Assembly (NCBI GenBank): GCA_030704615.1
Contig: CM060733.1
Location: 63,426,001-63,490,000 of the forward strand
Direction: 5' to 3'
DNA from: Takakia lepidozioides
Lineage: Eukaryota > Streptophyta > Takakiopsida > Takakiales > Takakiaceae
DNA: 64,000 nt
In this document: positions 30,850 through 42,130 of the stretch, piece by piece
How the letters are laid out: the number at the start of each line of letters is the position of its first letter
Numbering within the stretch: the stretch's first letter is position 1
Position numbers and translations under genes: made by a program
The notes under the pieces: model-generated
What the model was told of the DNA's origin: nothing
The model's database searches: none
What the model saw: the letters and a program-made list of their open reading frames with translations, nothing else

Positions 30850-32029
30850 AGCCCCCTAATCAGCTCCTACGCCCGCACACTTGGCACACAAATAAAAGAA
30901 GCCCTCAATGATCCAGGTCGTTTAGGTTTCATCTATCAAGGACTCCTCAAATTTCTTGCCCTCAAATACAATGGATTATACTCTCTCCCGTCACTACATC
31001 CACAGGCCTGACTGCACTCCCCTACAGCACGTACATTGCTCATTTTACCACAAATGAACACTAGTATACAAACCGATCTACCAAACTATCCCAATACCTC
31101 ATCACAGATAGAACGAGCTTGGCTCACCAGCCCATTCCTCTCCCAATTCGATCACTCTCACCCTAAACAAAGAACCCCTACCCTTTCTTACTTACGAGAG
31201 TGCCACATTACCACTCTTACCCAAATCACCACTGCAACTGGACACAGACTCCTCACACCTAAGGAATTCACCCTCAAACACTCCAGAGCCACAACCAAAA
31301 CCTGTCGATACCTACACTTCCTCCGCACCCTATTTTGCCACCCCTCCCCTCATGCACTCTTGACTGTAGAATTCCCTGCCCATACTTCCCCCACACTCCC
31401 CAAGATCTACGCCCCCAATACCGATCAGATCCCGCACCCTCCATTCTCCAAAAGCTTAAAACAACATACGCCAATAACGACAATGTCCCCCCCGTCCCTA
31501 CCCCACAATACCAACTACCACACCGCCATCACCACACACTAAGTCAAGATTGCTGCCAAAATACCTCTATCACCTCTAACTCGTCAAACACAACCCTCCT
31601 CTCACAACCACTACCAACACCACCTCCCACTACAACTCTGAAAATCCAGATGCCTACGTTATTGAAGCTATCATAGGCATAAAAACCCAAACGTCGATTG
31701 ATTCCTTCGGAGCCACATGTATGGACACCTATTACCACTGCAAATGGGTCGGATATCCCTCCGAAGACAAAGACATCAATCATGACCCCCCCATGATTTG
31801 CATGGGCCCCTGCTTCTCTAATATACACGCCAAGTACGGTCGATTCATTGGCTTAATCCCTAATAACCATTTAAAATGGTTATGGGAAAAATACTCTACC
31901 ACACACACTCAACCCACATCCCTACAACCTCCCAAACAAGACTTTGCTACCGAAATCAATTGTTTAGTAGAGCGATACCTCAAAGACAACCCCCCAAAAA
32001 AACCACGTTCTCCAAATCGACTGACATAG
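30850..32029 (+). pseudogene. Non-LTR-retroelement-like C-terminal region with a chromodomain
   Basis: Frames run ARTLGTQIKEALNDPGRLGF (30870 on), then a 168-codon block from 31036 (ERAWLTSPFLSQF; LRECHITTLTQITTATGHRL; YLHFLRTLFCHP) whose pattern matches the post-RT C-terminal region of some LINE proteins. After a frame change, 31649-32029 carries a chromodomain-like module: AYVIEAIIGIK, a 14-residue insert, then YYHCKWVGYPSEDKDINHD, with the aromatic and WxGYP signature of chromodomains. Chromodomains bind methylated histone tails. The LINE assignment is by composition and pattern only; the RT core is not visible. The chromodomain call is firmer. Frame changes indicate a dead copy. Confidence 0.4.
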
Positions 32030-32680
32030 GCATGTGCTCACAGTACCCTCCCCCAAGACATCCTTACACTGCTTATTGACTCATTTCAACTCACTCATTC
32101 ATACTACTCCAGCCCTCTTACATGCCCCATGGAACTAACCACATATGCCAGCCCACACCATAGAGAGACTGCCTCTTTGGCGCCACCGGCACCGCTACAC
32201 AACACACTTGGTCCAACAGAGGCCTTGCTCACCCCCCTCCTGGCTCCCCGACACATGAAGCCCTCCAATGGGCGCGTTTAGCGCCCACGCCTCTCCATAT
32301 GCCCTCACAATACTTATCCTCACCCAACAAAAATTGCCTGACGATTCCCACCCCCTTTTACGCCTCCCCACTGGAGCCCCACTATTGAACCAAACCAACT
32401 TAAATACGCACACACCCCCCCTCTTCCCAAATACCTCCAGCAGAAATAACCATCTCTAACCCTTATCCTACTCATACAGCGCACCTCCCCGACCAACATA
32501 CCCCCTTCCCTCCTCTAGTGTCTCCATAAACTACTTACACAAACTCACAAAATGAAAGCTAACATTGCTCCCCCTTACAAGACTAACCAACCCACTTCCA
32601 ATTACGAAAATATTTCCCTCCCTCCCCGTGAACATTCGAGAAGATCATCATAACTAGAAACTCCTTAGCCCCTCACGTAA
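32030..32680 (+). other. Downstream part of the LINE-like region
   Basis: Further short open blocks with the same composition (for example 32268-32459, ASPYALTILILTQQ and similar), followed by AT-richer DNA with no reading frame from about 32470. Probably continuing decayed coding sequence then 3' untranslated DNA. No poly(A) tail recognised. Confidence 0.3.
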
Positions 32681-32684
32681 GCAC

Positions 32685-32765
32685 GCAGGCTTAGTGAGTA
32701 CCAACACCCCCATGAGCTGCGATCATATCGGCAATGGGACATCAAGGATCACTAGTTCAAACCCA
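32685..32765 (+). repeat. Possible tRNA-like (SINE-type) sequence
   Basis: A weak A-box-like GGCTTAGTGAGTACC near 32688 and a B-box-like AGTTCAAACCC near 32755, spaced as in tRNA-derived SINEs. Only suggestive. Confidence 0.25.
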
Positions 32766-33111
32766 TATGTGTTAATAAATGACATCCCATCCAGGTACTT
32801 GGTTAAAAAGCCTCATAGTACATGTAAACCAGGTTTATAATACCTGGTTACAAAAGCTTTTTATAATGACAAGTAAACAAAAGATATATTAGCAATAGTC
32901 TAAATATCTGCAGCATAAGGATTGAAGAGAGGGAGAGAGAGGGAGAGAGGGGGCCAAAAAAAAAAAAAAAGGTGGGGGGGGGGGGGGGGGTATTGAGCAG
33001 TTGCTGCTCAACAGCTCCTGCTACTCAAACCCCCAACCCCCCCCCAACCTTATTTTTTATTTTTTTCACTCCCTCTCTCCCTCTCTGGTTTTTTTTTTTT
33101 TGTGAGCAGCA

Positions 33112-33290
33112 CAAAAGAGAGGGAAGATACTATGTCATGTCAAGACATAGACAAGACTTCTAAAGTCATTGTTAGGAAGAGACAAAGCAACCTTCAGAGA
33201 AGGCATTATCTAACAACTTCTTCCATACTCAGCTTCTGATTTGATTGACCCTTGCAGATTTTAGGGTATCTTAAATCTATGGGTGGGAGG
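33112..33290. repeat. Non-coding interspersed family, head of copy 1
   Basis: Shares with 43380-43560 and 46300-46475 a 180-bp head: GAGAGAGGGAAGATACT, ATGTCAAGACAT, AGACAAGAC, a CATTATCTAAC-like word and GGGTGGGAGGG at its end. Preceded by long A, G and T homopolymers and a TCTCCCTCTCT tract (32935-33110). Followed to about 33720 by a 120-bp duplicated unit (AGGCCTTAAGGTGTTG near 33534, AGGCCTTAAAGTGTTG near 33654). Confidence 0.6.
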
Positions 33291-33956
33291 GATTGTAAGG
33301 CATGCATCATGGACATAACCCTATTTTCTCTAAAGAAAATCCACCACCCATCAGCCAAACAGGTGTAACATGCCATGGAGCAAAAATTAAGTCTAGAGAT
33401 ATCATTCCAGAACCTCCTTACAACCATTATAAGTGTAACTGAGCTATTACACCATGTTTAAACATTTGCAAAGTAGTTCCTAAGCAAAATAAACATACAT
33501 AGAGTTGTATGAGCTTTCAGAAAAACAACATCAGGCCTTAAGGTGTTGTTTCAAAGCATTATCAACACCATGCCATAGTAAAAACAAGCACATTAAGTAC
33601 CAGTCTGATACCAAGTTATAAACAAAGTTGTTTGAATTATCAAAAGCTAGACAGGCCTTAAAGTGTTGCTGCAAAGCCTTGTCAGCACACTGCCAGAATA
33701 AAAGCGTGCTCAATAGATACCAGCTAGCAGGTCATATTCCTCAAGAGCCACTGGGGGCTTTCAAAGACAATTTGTATTCTACAAAAGCTTTCTCAGATGC
33801 CCTGCATAGTAGTTTACTAAGCAAAAATGGAGAAACAGAGCTGTTGCGATTTTTCATATGCTGATCCATGCCTGGACATATTGTACCAGGGCCTTATCAC
33901 CATTCTGCTAAATCAAAACAAACTCAAAAGGCAAGGATGCTAGATCGTGAGCGGTG

Positions 33957-34683
33957 TGTCGCGCACCTCACTTCAGTAAGCTCCCCCCTCAAGTCATAGT
34001 TACTCGCTTTGATGCGCGCGCCTGACTCCCAACCTGGCCGCCGGGCCAACTTGGAGCTTTGGCTGCTCACCGGGGCATAACGGTCCCCCTTTGTTCTCCC
34101 AAAGAACCCTCCACCTATTTGGAACCAGCGGGAATTCCCTTTGGTAGTTGGCAGTCCGGAACAGCTCCCCACTCTTTGGTCGCTTTCCGGCTCGCTCGCT
34201 TACTCACTAGTTTTTGGTCACCAACGGGCTTGCACCATTCTCGGGGTTACTACTCCCTATATATACTTCTGTAGCTGTCCGCGGGGGTTTCACAACCAGC
34301 CATGCCATTTTATGGCGAACCACCACGAAAACCCTCGACTCCCGGTGATGAGTCGCGGTGAGTCTTGGCCCGCTCACCACGGCCCCTATGGACCGTGATG
34401 AGTCCCAAGACTCCCCACGACTCCCACCACGAGGTCTCCGCCCCCATGGTGAGTCCTATGCCACCCCCACTAAGTCCCGCTAAGCTACCACCACCCTTGT
34501 GGAGCCACCCCCACCGCAACCCGGTGTGCGGGGCTCCACCTAGTGAGCGCCTCCGCCTCCTTGAGTGCCTTGGGCACTCAAGGGTGCTTCAGCCCCCCAT
34601 ACCTATCGCTGCTGCTGCCCCCACCACAGGGGCAGCCCCTCATGTGTCCCGACCCCCTGCCCTCAAGGCAAAGGGCCGCGACA
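33957..34683 (-). repeat. 3' LTR of element 3
   Basis: 727 bp, direct repeat of 40185-40901, bounded outside by TSD CGGTG. A TATA-like CTATATATAC near 34256 and GTGAGTC-type repeats near 34345-34460 occur in both copies. Confidence 0.95.
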
Positions 34684-35541
34684 CACACCCCTACCAACAG
34701 GGAGTCGATGTCCTCATCGACTTGTCCATTTTGTAGAAACGAACATCCAAGTTGTGGCGTCCCACATCAAGGAGTTTGTTTCCGTACCATGGCGTCCATG
34801 GCAAAGAACCAAACCCCACACTTGACTCTACTCTCCACTAGCTAGTTGGCCGACTTCCTCCAAGTCCCGGCCAAGGGTGGAGCCTCTCCAGCTCCTCCCA
34901 GTGCACTCTTCTTGGCCTACTTCAAGGCCAAGGAACGATCCTCCCCGAGGATCGAATCGCCTTACTGCAACAACATTGCTTGCGATCGCTCATGATGCCG
35001 CTTTTGGCATCACCTTGAGCAAGGGTTCACCTGGAACCCTCTTTGACTAGGAAGATAACCTTGAACCAACCGTGCGCCCCAATCACTACAATTGGGTCCG
35101 CCTTGGAATGCTGGCCTGAGGTACGGGAACACGCCGAAGCGCACTACGACTTCGTCCGAGGCTACACGATTATAGTACGTGAACGGAAGCACGTAGCTTC
35201 CGCGTTAGCCCGCACTACAAGGCAACCCCTCGGTAGCGCAGTTATAGTACGCGCACGCGCCAGGTGCGCACTAGCACGTGAACTCCCAAAGAAGGCGCAA
35301 GTTTCCTTGCCCCTTGGATGGGGGTCACCCGATTTCGGCACTACGCAAACACACGATTAACCCAATTTACCTCTCCCACTTTTATAAGCTAGCATGCATT
35401 CTACACACTAGCCAACCATACCATGCATCACCATTCCAAACAAAATAGGACGCACAACATTTGGAATCCATTTCATTTTTTTGTACAATACAAGTTTTTG
35501 CAATCGGATTTTCCAATACAAGCAATCGGATTCTAAGCTAG
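34684..35541 (-). other. 3' internal non-coding region of element 3
   Basis: About 850 bp between the chromodomain and the 3' LTR without a sustained frame. A short purine-rich run (GGTAGGGGTG on the minus strand, 34684-34693) next to the LTR is the likely polypurine tract. Two shorter repeats of CGCACTA / AGTACG near 35145-35285 are visible. Confidence 0.6.
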
Positions 35542-36027
35542 CTAAACCGGGCTAAGCATGCATTTCCTCCCCCACGCTCCAAGGTTGATGTCCCCATCAA
35601 CGCTTCTTCCGCTTTTGAGGTCGCCCTTCGAAAGCTGCAACCGCCTCGGATGCGTTTCCCATTTCTGAGGCACGCACCCAAGATGCCTCCACATGATGAT
35701 AGCCCTTCCATTTGACGAGATACTCGTTTCTCGGTTCTTGAACCTCCTCGACTTAAGTATTGCCTCCACCTCGTACTCAGGTTCATTTTCATGATCCAAC
35801 AGCATAGGTGGCGGACGCAACACTTGATGCCGATTCGGACGCGCTTCATCTTTGAAGTAAGGCTTCAAAAGGGAGACATGGAATACTGGGTGCACCTTGC
35901 TGTTTGCCGGCAGCTCCAATTCATACACATCCTCATTCATAACCTTCCGAATGCGAAAGGGTCCCGCATACGGAGGTACGAACTTCGGACTCACTTCCGG
36001 AGGTAGTCGGAAATTCTTGATGTTCAA
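35542..36027 (-). pseudogene. Integrase C-terminus and chromodomain (element 3)
   Basis: Begins in the integrase C-terminal module (KFVPPYAGPFRIRKVMNE then YELELPANSKVHPVFHVSLL, the GPY/F region). It is followed by a chromodomain whose first strand reads EYEVEAILKSRRFKNRE; a one-base change then shifts the remainder, including the WKGY-type part, into another frame. Chromodomains guide chromoviral integration to chromatin with particular histone methylation. As assembled it is truncated, but the intact second half is readable in the alternative frame, so this could be a recent lesion or error. Confidence 0.85.
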
Positions 36028-36160
36028 CCAGACCTCGTGCCTGCCTCAAACTTCACTTCCCTCCGCTTCCGATTCGCCTGCCTTTCATACCGTTTCCTAG
36101 CTTTGGCAATGTTGTACTTTGCGAGCTTCAACAAACGCTCGCGTTCTTCCAGTACCGCCG

Positions 36161-36897
36161 CTACTGCCGGTTCCTCAACGTCCTGGCGGCCCAACTTGTC
36201 GGCACCAGAGGTGCTTTTCCATAGACCAATACGAAAGGGGAAACTCCCGTTGCGGAGTGTTCTGTGTTATTATAACAGAACTCTGCCGCGTCTAAGTGTT
36301 CCACCCAGTCTGTTTGGTCTGCCGACACGTAATTCCGCAAGATCTGCTTCACTACGGAATTCACTCTTTCTGTTTGGCCGTCGGTCGTAGGTCGGAAGGC
36401 GGTGCTCATCTTCAGCCTCGTCCCCATCTTCTTCCAAAGTGCCCTCCAAAATTTACTCGTAAACTTTGGATCGCGGTCCGAGACAATATCCTTCGGGACT
36501 CCATGATGCTTTAAGACGTGGGCGAAGTAAAGTCGCCCTGTCTCCTGCGCCGTTGCCGTCTCCTTGGTGGGGATGAAATGGCCCATTTTACTGAACCTAT
36601 CCACCACCACCATGATTGCATCGAATCCTTTTGACAGCGGCATAGCAGTCATGAAATCCATCGAGACGCTTTCCCAAGTCCCCTCTGGAATCGCAAGGGT
36701 TGTAACAGCCCCGCTTGCTTTTTGTACTCGCTCCGGTTTTGTTGGCATGTGGTGCATGTCTTGACATACTCCTCTGCCTCCTCCCTCAGTTTGGGCCAGA
36801 AATACTCTTTCTTCAAGAGTGCCGCAGTGCGCTTGGCTCCGCCGTGGCCCGCAAGCGGGCTATCATGGCATCTCCTACTGATCCCTCCCTTTGGCAC
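36161..36897 (-). pseudogene. Integrase core (element 3)
   Basis: Two overlapping frames: 36649-36897 holds the zinc-finger region (HDSPLAGHGG and CTTCQQNRSEYKKQ), and 36161-36757 holds the catalytic core with MDFMTAMPL, VSDRDPKFTSKFW and TDGQTERVNSVVKQ supplying the D, D and E residues. A frame change near 36690 separates them. Integrase inserts the element cDNA into the genome. It closely matches element 2. Confidence 0.85.
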
Positions 36898-38878
36898 GTA
36901 GAGACTTTTTGCTTATACCGGAGCAGTCCATTTTGCAAGTGGAACTGCGATTTAACCCCCATCCTCAAGTCCTGCATCACGGACTTCGCCAGCTCATCCT
37001 TCCGGCAAGCCTTCCGGATCTTCCTTTGGAGCGCCGTCTCGCCCCTGTACACCAACAGAGCTGCTGCTTTCTACTTAAAGCATCGGCCACCACATTGTCC
37101 CGTCCCGGTTTGTACTGGATATCCACGTCGAACACCGCCAAAGTATCTTGCCACCTAAGTTGTTTTGGGGACAACTTGGGCTGCGTGGCAAAATACTTCA
37201 CGTGACATTGTCCGTGAACACCTTCACTGGGTTGGAACCAACATAGTGGCGCCAAAGCTCAAGGCAATGCACCACCGCCTTCATCTCTTTTTCGTGCGTC
37301 GGCCACCGTCGCTCCACTTCATTCAGTTTCTTACTTTCGTAAGCCACTGGACGTCCATCTTGCATAAGTACACCCCCAATCGCGAAGTCCGACGCATCTG
37401 TATGAATCTCAAATGGACGATCGAACTCCGGGATTTTCAAGACTGGAGCTTCCGCCATCCGCTGCTTCAATTCAGCAAAAGCTTGGCCACAAAATGTGTT
37501 CCATACCCAGACTTTGGATTTACACAGAAGGTCCGACAGCGGCCCCGCGATCTTGGCGAAATTTCTCACATACTTCCGGTAATAGGAGGCGAGTCCTAGG
37601 AAGGATCGCACTCCCGGGACCGAAGTCGGAGGCTCCCAGTCCAAGATCGCCCTCACCTTTCTGTCATCCATTTTGATCCCATCCTGTGTAATCACATGCC
37701 CCAAGAACTCCACTTTCGTGACCCCGAATTCGCACTTTGAAGCTTTGGCATACAGCTTCCCTTCTCGCAATTTTTGGAACACCCTTTTGAGGTGCTCCAG
37801 GTGCTCCTCCTTTGTTTTCGAGTACACCAAGATGTCGTCGATGTACACGATCACAAAGTCATCCAACCACTCCTGAAAAGGCTGTTCATCAGTGCTAAAT
37901 GTCGCTGGTGCATTGGTGAGCCCAAAAGGCATCACCAAGAACTCATATGAACCATACCTTGTCCTGCACGCGGTCTTCTCCTCATCTCCTTCCGCCACCC
38001 GAATTTGATGATAGCCGGAGCGCAAGTCGATCCGGCTGAAATACTTCGCTCCTGCCAACCGATCGAAGAGGTCGTCGATCCTTGGCAAAGGGTACCGGTT
38101 TTTGATAGTCACCTTATTCAGAGCCCTGTAATCGACACACATCCGCAACGTCCCATCCTTCTTGTCTGCGAATAGCACCGGGGCTCCGTAAGGTGACTTA
38201 CTCGGCCGGATGTACCCCTTTGACATTAGATCCTTGAGCTGAGTCTTCAGCTCGACCAACTCCCTGTGGCTCAACCGGTAGGGTGCCTTGGCAGGCGGTT
38301 CCGATCCCGGTATCACCTCAATCTTGTGGTCAACTCCTCTTCGCGGTGGCAAGCCGCTTGGTAAATCCTCCGGCATCACATCCTGGTATTTCTCCAAAAT
38401 CCCTTGATCCAATCTGGGCTCGGCTCCCCATCGCCTTCTCCCTTCACTTCTCTAATGTAAAGCAAAAACTGGGGTTCGTGTGCCTCCTCCACGGCCCACT
38501 CCCTTGCTGACAGAAGGTTTATTCGCCCTCCCACGGATTTGGGCGTTTCCGACACTCGTAAGACCTCGCCACCATTCCCACATGGCAGCGTGACTACTCT
38601 CTTGCGGCCATCTATGACCGCTCCGGATTTGCTCAAAAAGGTCATCCCCAAAATGAGATCACTCCATCGATCTCGCAGATGGTGAAGTTCTCACGTCCCT
38701 CCCAACTCCCCAGTTGAAGAGGAACATCAAACGCCAACCTTGTCGCCAACTGTGGTTCTCCTTTGGCAGAACGCACCTCAATAGAGGCCCCCACGTCACT
38801 TGTCGGGAGTCCCAGCTTTTGTGCCGTTGCCGGTGTCATGAAGGAGTGCGACGCTCCTGTGTCCACCAACAACGACAT
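36813..38878 (-). pseudogene. pol: Protease, reverse transcriptase and RNase H (element 3)
   Basis: Protease at 38642-38878 (LLVDTGASHSFMTP) and 38376-38651; RT and most of RNase H at 37198-38412 with [13 protein letters not shown] (near 37840) and [14 protein letters not shown] (near 37390); the RNase H end and connection continue at 36813-37255 in other frames. Catalytic residues are all present. Breaks near 38645, 38400, 37200 and 36990 are single-frame changes. A small deletion near 37888 removes part of the segment after ATFS that element 2 retains. Confidence 0.85.
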
Positions 38879-38890
38879 TAGTTCCGGATA

Positions 38891-40129
38891 TTATCCCATC
38901 CACGAACAATAACTGACTCCCTTTCGTAAGGCGCCAGTTTCCTGATACAACTCACAAGAAAATTTGCCTACCTTGCAAGTCCTGGCGACCACCGCTTCCA
39001 CCAAGCGACTGATGGTATCTTCCGACAGCTCCGTGGTCGCCCGAGTCATGTTCAATTGCCGGGGCTTCGTGCACTTCTTGGCCATGTGCCCGGGCTCCCC
39101 GCAATTGAAACACACTCCATCAAAGGTCGCCTTCTGTCCGCCATAAGCCGCTCCACCCGCTTTTCCTTTCGAAGCACCGGGTGCCGCCTTGACGTGTGAA
39201 GGCCCTCCCTTCGATTTCACGTGCCATTGTCGCCGCGTGGCCTATCCCACTTCTTTTCCGGTCGGAAGGAGTCACCTTCCCGCCGGGTCTTCTTGTGGTT
39301 CAGCTCCGTACGGCCTTGTCTCTCACCCCTAGGGACATCCGAGAAACATTCAGCCCTCTCAATTGCCTCGTCAAAGTCTTGGGTGGCTTCTCCTCCAACT
39401 TCCGCCTGGCCCATGGGGCCAGTCCGCCACAAAGTTGAAGACCATTTCTGGTTCTGCCATGTCCGCGACTTCGAGCAACAGCACATTGAAAGCCTGGACA
39501 TACCCCCGAATGTCATCTGTTTGCTTCAAATTCCTCATCTTGTCCCGGGCAAGCCAGGACGCGTTGAGGGGCACAAACTGTCTCTTCATCAATTCCTTGA
39601 ACCCACTCCAGTTCAAGGTTTCCGGGCTTGGACCTCGGTCGTGAAGGTGTTTCTGCCACCATTGTTGAGCATAGCCCCTCAAATAGGTGGGAGCCACTTC
39701 CACCCGATCCTCGTCACTCAACTTGGCCGCCCGGAAGTACTGCTCTAGCTCCAGGAGCCAGGTGTTGAGTGCCTTCCGATTTCGGACGCCCTCGAAGGTG
39801 CCGGGTTCCTTAGGCTTCACCTTAAACTTTGCCTTAGTGGAAGTGGCATTAGCCGCCTTCAACACGTCTTTCAACGTCCCGCCAAACTGCGCCAACAACC
39901 CTTCCCAAAAGGCTGCCGGCATGGGAGGCATCTCTTGGTTTCTCGGAGCTCTCAAGGATTCCTCGGGCTCCGACTCCTCGGATTCCTCCCGCTCTTGAGC
40001 GGCCTCGTTTTCGGAAACATGCATCGCTTCCTCAAACGGCCGCCTCGGTGACACGTCGCCCCCATCGGGCTCACCGGGATCATCATCTTTTGGGCCGTTC
40101 CGCTTTCGCTTCGGCTTGCCCGACCCCAT
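38891..40129 (-). pseudogene. gag: Gag (element 3)
   Basis: The likely start is the ATG at 40129 (MGSGKPKRKRN), about 40 bp after the primer site. An acidic region (SEESEPEESLRAP), the gag core (GTFEGVRNRKALNTWLLELE then YLRGYAQQWWQKHL) and DKMRNLKQTDDIRGYVQAFN follow, then a frame change near 39400, a basic linker and a CCHC zinc knuckle CFNCGEPGHMAKKC near 39100. The knuckle is intact here, whereas it is damaged in element 2. Confidence 0.85.
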
Positions 40130-40170
40130 GATGAGGCCAATCCCAAGGACGATCGCGTACTGAACTCTAA

Positions 40171-40182
40171 GCTCTGATACCA
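40171..40182 (-). other. Primer binding site of element 3
   Basis: The minus strand reads TGGTATCAGAGC, exactly the complement of the 3' end of plant initiator-Met tRNA, two bases inside the 5' LTR. This is the classic primer site of plant LTR elements and supports a plant-lineage genome. Confidence 0.95.
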
Positions 40183-40184
40183 AG

Positions 40185-40901
40185 TGTCGCGCACCTCACT
40201 TGGTAAGCTCCCCTCAAGTCATAGTTACTCGCTTTGATGCGCGCGCCTGACTCCCAACCTGGCCGCCGGGCCAACTTGGAGCTTGGCTGCTCACCGGGGC
40301 ATAACGGTCCCCCTTGTTCTCCCAAAAACCCTCCACCTATTTGGAACCAGGGAATTCCCTTTGGTAGTTGGCAGTCCGGAACAGCTCCCCACTCTTTGGT
40401 CGCTTTCCGGCTCGCTCGCTTACTCACTAGTTTTTGGTCACCAACGGGCTTGCACCGTTCTCGGGGTTACTACTCCCTATATATACTTCTGTAGCTGTCC
40501 GCGGGGTTTCACAACCAGCCATGCCATTTTATGGCGAACCACCACGAAAACCCTCGACTCCCGGTGATGAGTCGCGGTGAGTCTTGGCCCGCTCACCACG
40601 GCCCCTATGGACCGTGATGAGTCCCAAGACTCCCCACGACTCCCACCACGAGGTCTCCGCCCCCATGGTGAGTCCTATGCCACCCCCACTAAGTCCCGCT
40701 AAGCTACCACCACCCCTTGTGGAGCCACCCCCACCGCAACCCGGTGTGCGGGGCTCCACCTAGTGAGCGCCTCCGCCTCCTTGAGTGCCTTGGGCACTCA
40801 AGGGTGCTTCAGCCCCCATACCTATCGCTGCCGCTGCCCCACCACAGGGGCAGCCCCTCATGTGTCCCAACCCCTTGCTCTCAAGGCAAAGGGCCGCGAC
40901 A
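40185..40901 (-). repeat. 5' LTR of element 3
   Basis: 717 bp, matches 33957-34683 with small indels, several in homopolymer runs. Bounded by TSD CGGTG at 40902-40906. TATA-like CTATATATAC near 40480. Confidence 0.95.
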
Positions 40902-41099
40902 CGGTGAGCCTACGCTCACGTGAGTGGTGCTGCCCCATGATTTTGCATAAAGGTACTGTGCGCAATTACGCAGATGACACCCATAACCGCGGGCAGTATG
41001 TCTTTGTACGCATGCCAGATTATATGAAGATCACAGTTGCCAAGGAACCAACCGATTGCTGCGATATTGACAGTGGGCACAATGAAGATTAGTACTTAA

Positions 41100-42130
41100 G
41101 GGGAAGGTGGTATAATGGATGGGTAATTAGGGTTTTCTTTAGGGTTTTTTTTTTCCCCGCAGATACCACTGAATTTTTTCCTTGTTTTTTCGGGTTTTAA
41201 AGGTTTTTAGGGTTTTCTTAGGGGGTTCTTAGGGGGGTTTTATTTTCCCCGCAAATTCCACTGAAAGTGGTATGCGGTGCCGATCACTTTCAGGGGATTT
41301 TTTTTGGGGGGGTTTTAGGGTTTTCTTAGGGTTTTAGTGTGTGGTGCCACTGAAAGAGATGTGCGGTGCCGCACACCCATTTTAAGGATTTGTTTTTACT
41401 TGTTTTGGGGGTTTTTTAGGGTTTTAAGGGTTTTTAGGTTTTTTAAAGGTTTTTTCTTAGTGTGCGGTGCTAGTGAAAGAGGTGTGCGGTGCCGCACACC
41501 CTTTTTCAAGGGTTCGTTTCTCTTTTTTTGGGGTTTTAAAGGTTTTTTTAGGGTTTTTTTAGGGGTTTTTTTAAAAGTTTTTTTAAGTTTTTTTTTTTTC
41601 GCCACTGAAAGTGGTGTGCGGTACAGCACTTTCAGGGTTAATTTTTTTGGGGGGTTTTTTTTAGGGTTTTTTAGGGTTTTTTTTCCCTTCATAACACGTG
41701 TCAATGTATGAATGGAGGTTGTTCAGTGATGTTAAAGTGATATTGCTTACTACCTATAGTATAACCCTAATCGTGCACATGTCTTCTTGTCATCTATACT
41801 TCTACTGCTATAATGATTCTACCTACTGTAGTTTACTACCTATACTGACAACCAGCATGTAGCCCAGTGGTAATGGGCACATACCACTGGATGTGGTTGT
41901 GGGTTCAAACCACGGTCTGGTATGTCATGAAGGTGTCCAGTTGGAAGGCAGTAGCCCTTGTGGTGAAGTGACACCATAAGTTACGCTTCCTTCGGGATGC
42001 GTCATGGTGTGCGGTGCCGCACACCATTTTCAGGGGTTTTTTTATAGGGTTTTTTTGGGGGTTTGTTTTGCCCGCAGATGCCACTGAAAGTGGTGTGCGG
42101 TGCTGCACACCACTTTCAGGGGATATGTTT
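41100..42130. repeat. Array of telomere-like TTTAGGG tracts alternating with GGTGCC-centred palindromes
   Basis: Degenerate TTTAGGG/TTTTAGGG tracts (41125-41240, 41300-41340, 41410-41465, 41530-41600, 41650-41690) alternate with short blocks containing CCACTGAAAG, GTGTGCGGTGCCGCACACC and CTTTCAG at about 41250-41295, 41342-41385, 41468-41510, 41605-41635, 42004-42035 and 42080-42120. The last block forms a hairpin with about 15-bp arms. No gene supported; the frames here are low-complexity. Confidence 0.75.
41854..41925 (+). repeat. tRNA-like SINE head or tRNA pseudogene
   Basis: Box A-like TAGCCCAGTGGTAATGGG near 41860 and box B-like GGGTTCAAACC at 41901-41911 have the spacing of an internal RNA polymerase III promoter. 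The region is about 70 bp and tRNA-like, but a clean cloverleaf could not be drawn by eye. Confidence 0.45.

Larger units (their letters stand above)
33957..40901 (-). mobile_element. Full-length Ty3/gypsy chromovirus (element 3)
   Basis: LTRs 33957-34683 and 40185-40901, TSD CGGTG at 33952-33956 and 40902-40906, iMet-type primer site next to the 5' LTR. Internal order gag, protease, RT, RNase H, integrase, chromodomain in minus orientation. LTR ends TGTCGCG/CGCGACA are inverted repeats. Coding frames are interrupted in gag, protease, RNase H, integrase and chromodomain. The two LTRs differ mainly by one- to two-base indels, many in homopolymers, so some frame breaks may be sequencing errors rather than decay. 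Element 2 (12805-16490) is the same family. Confidence 0.95.

Noticed and set aside
41337-41711. Phe/Gly-rich and Lys-rich frames on both strands
   Set aside because: Low-complexity T/G-rich telomere-like repeat; both strands open for compositional reasons.
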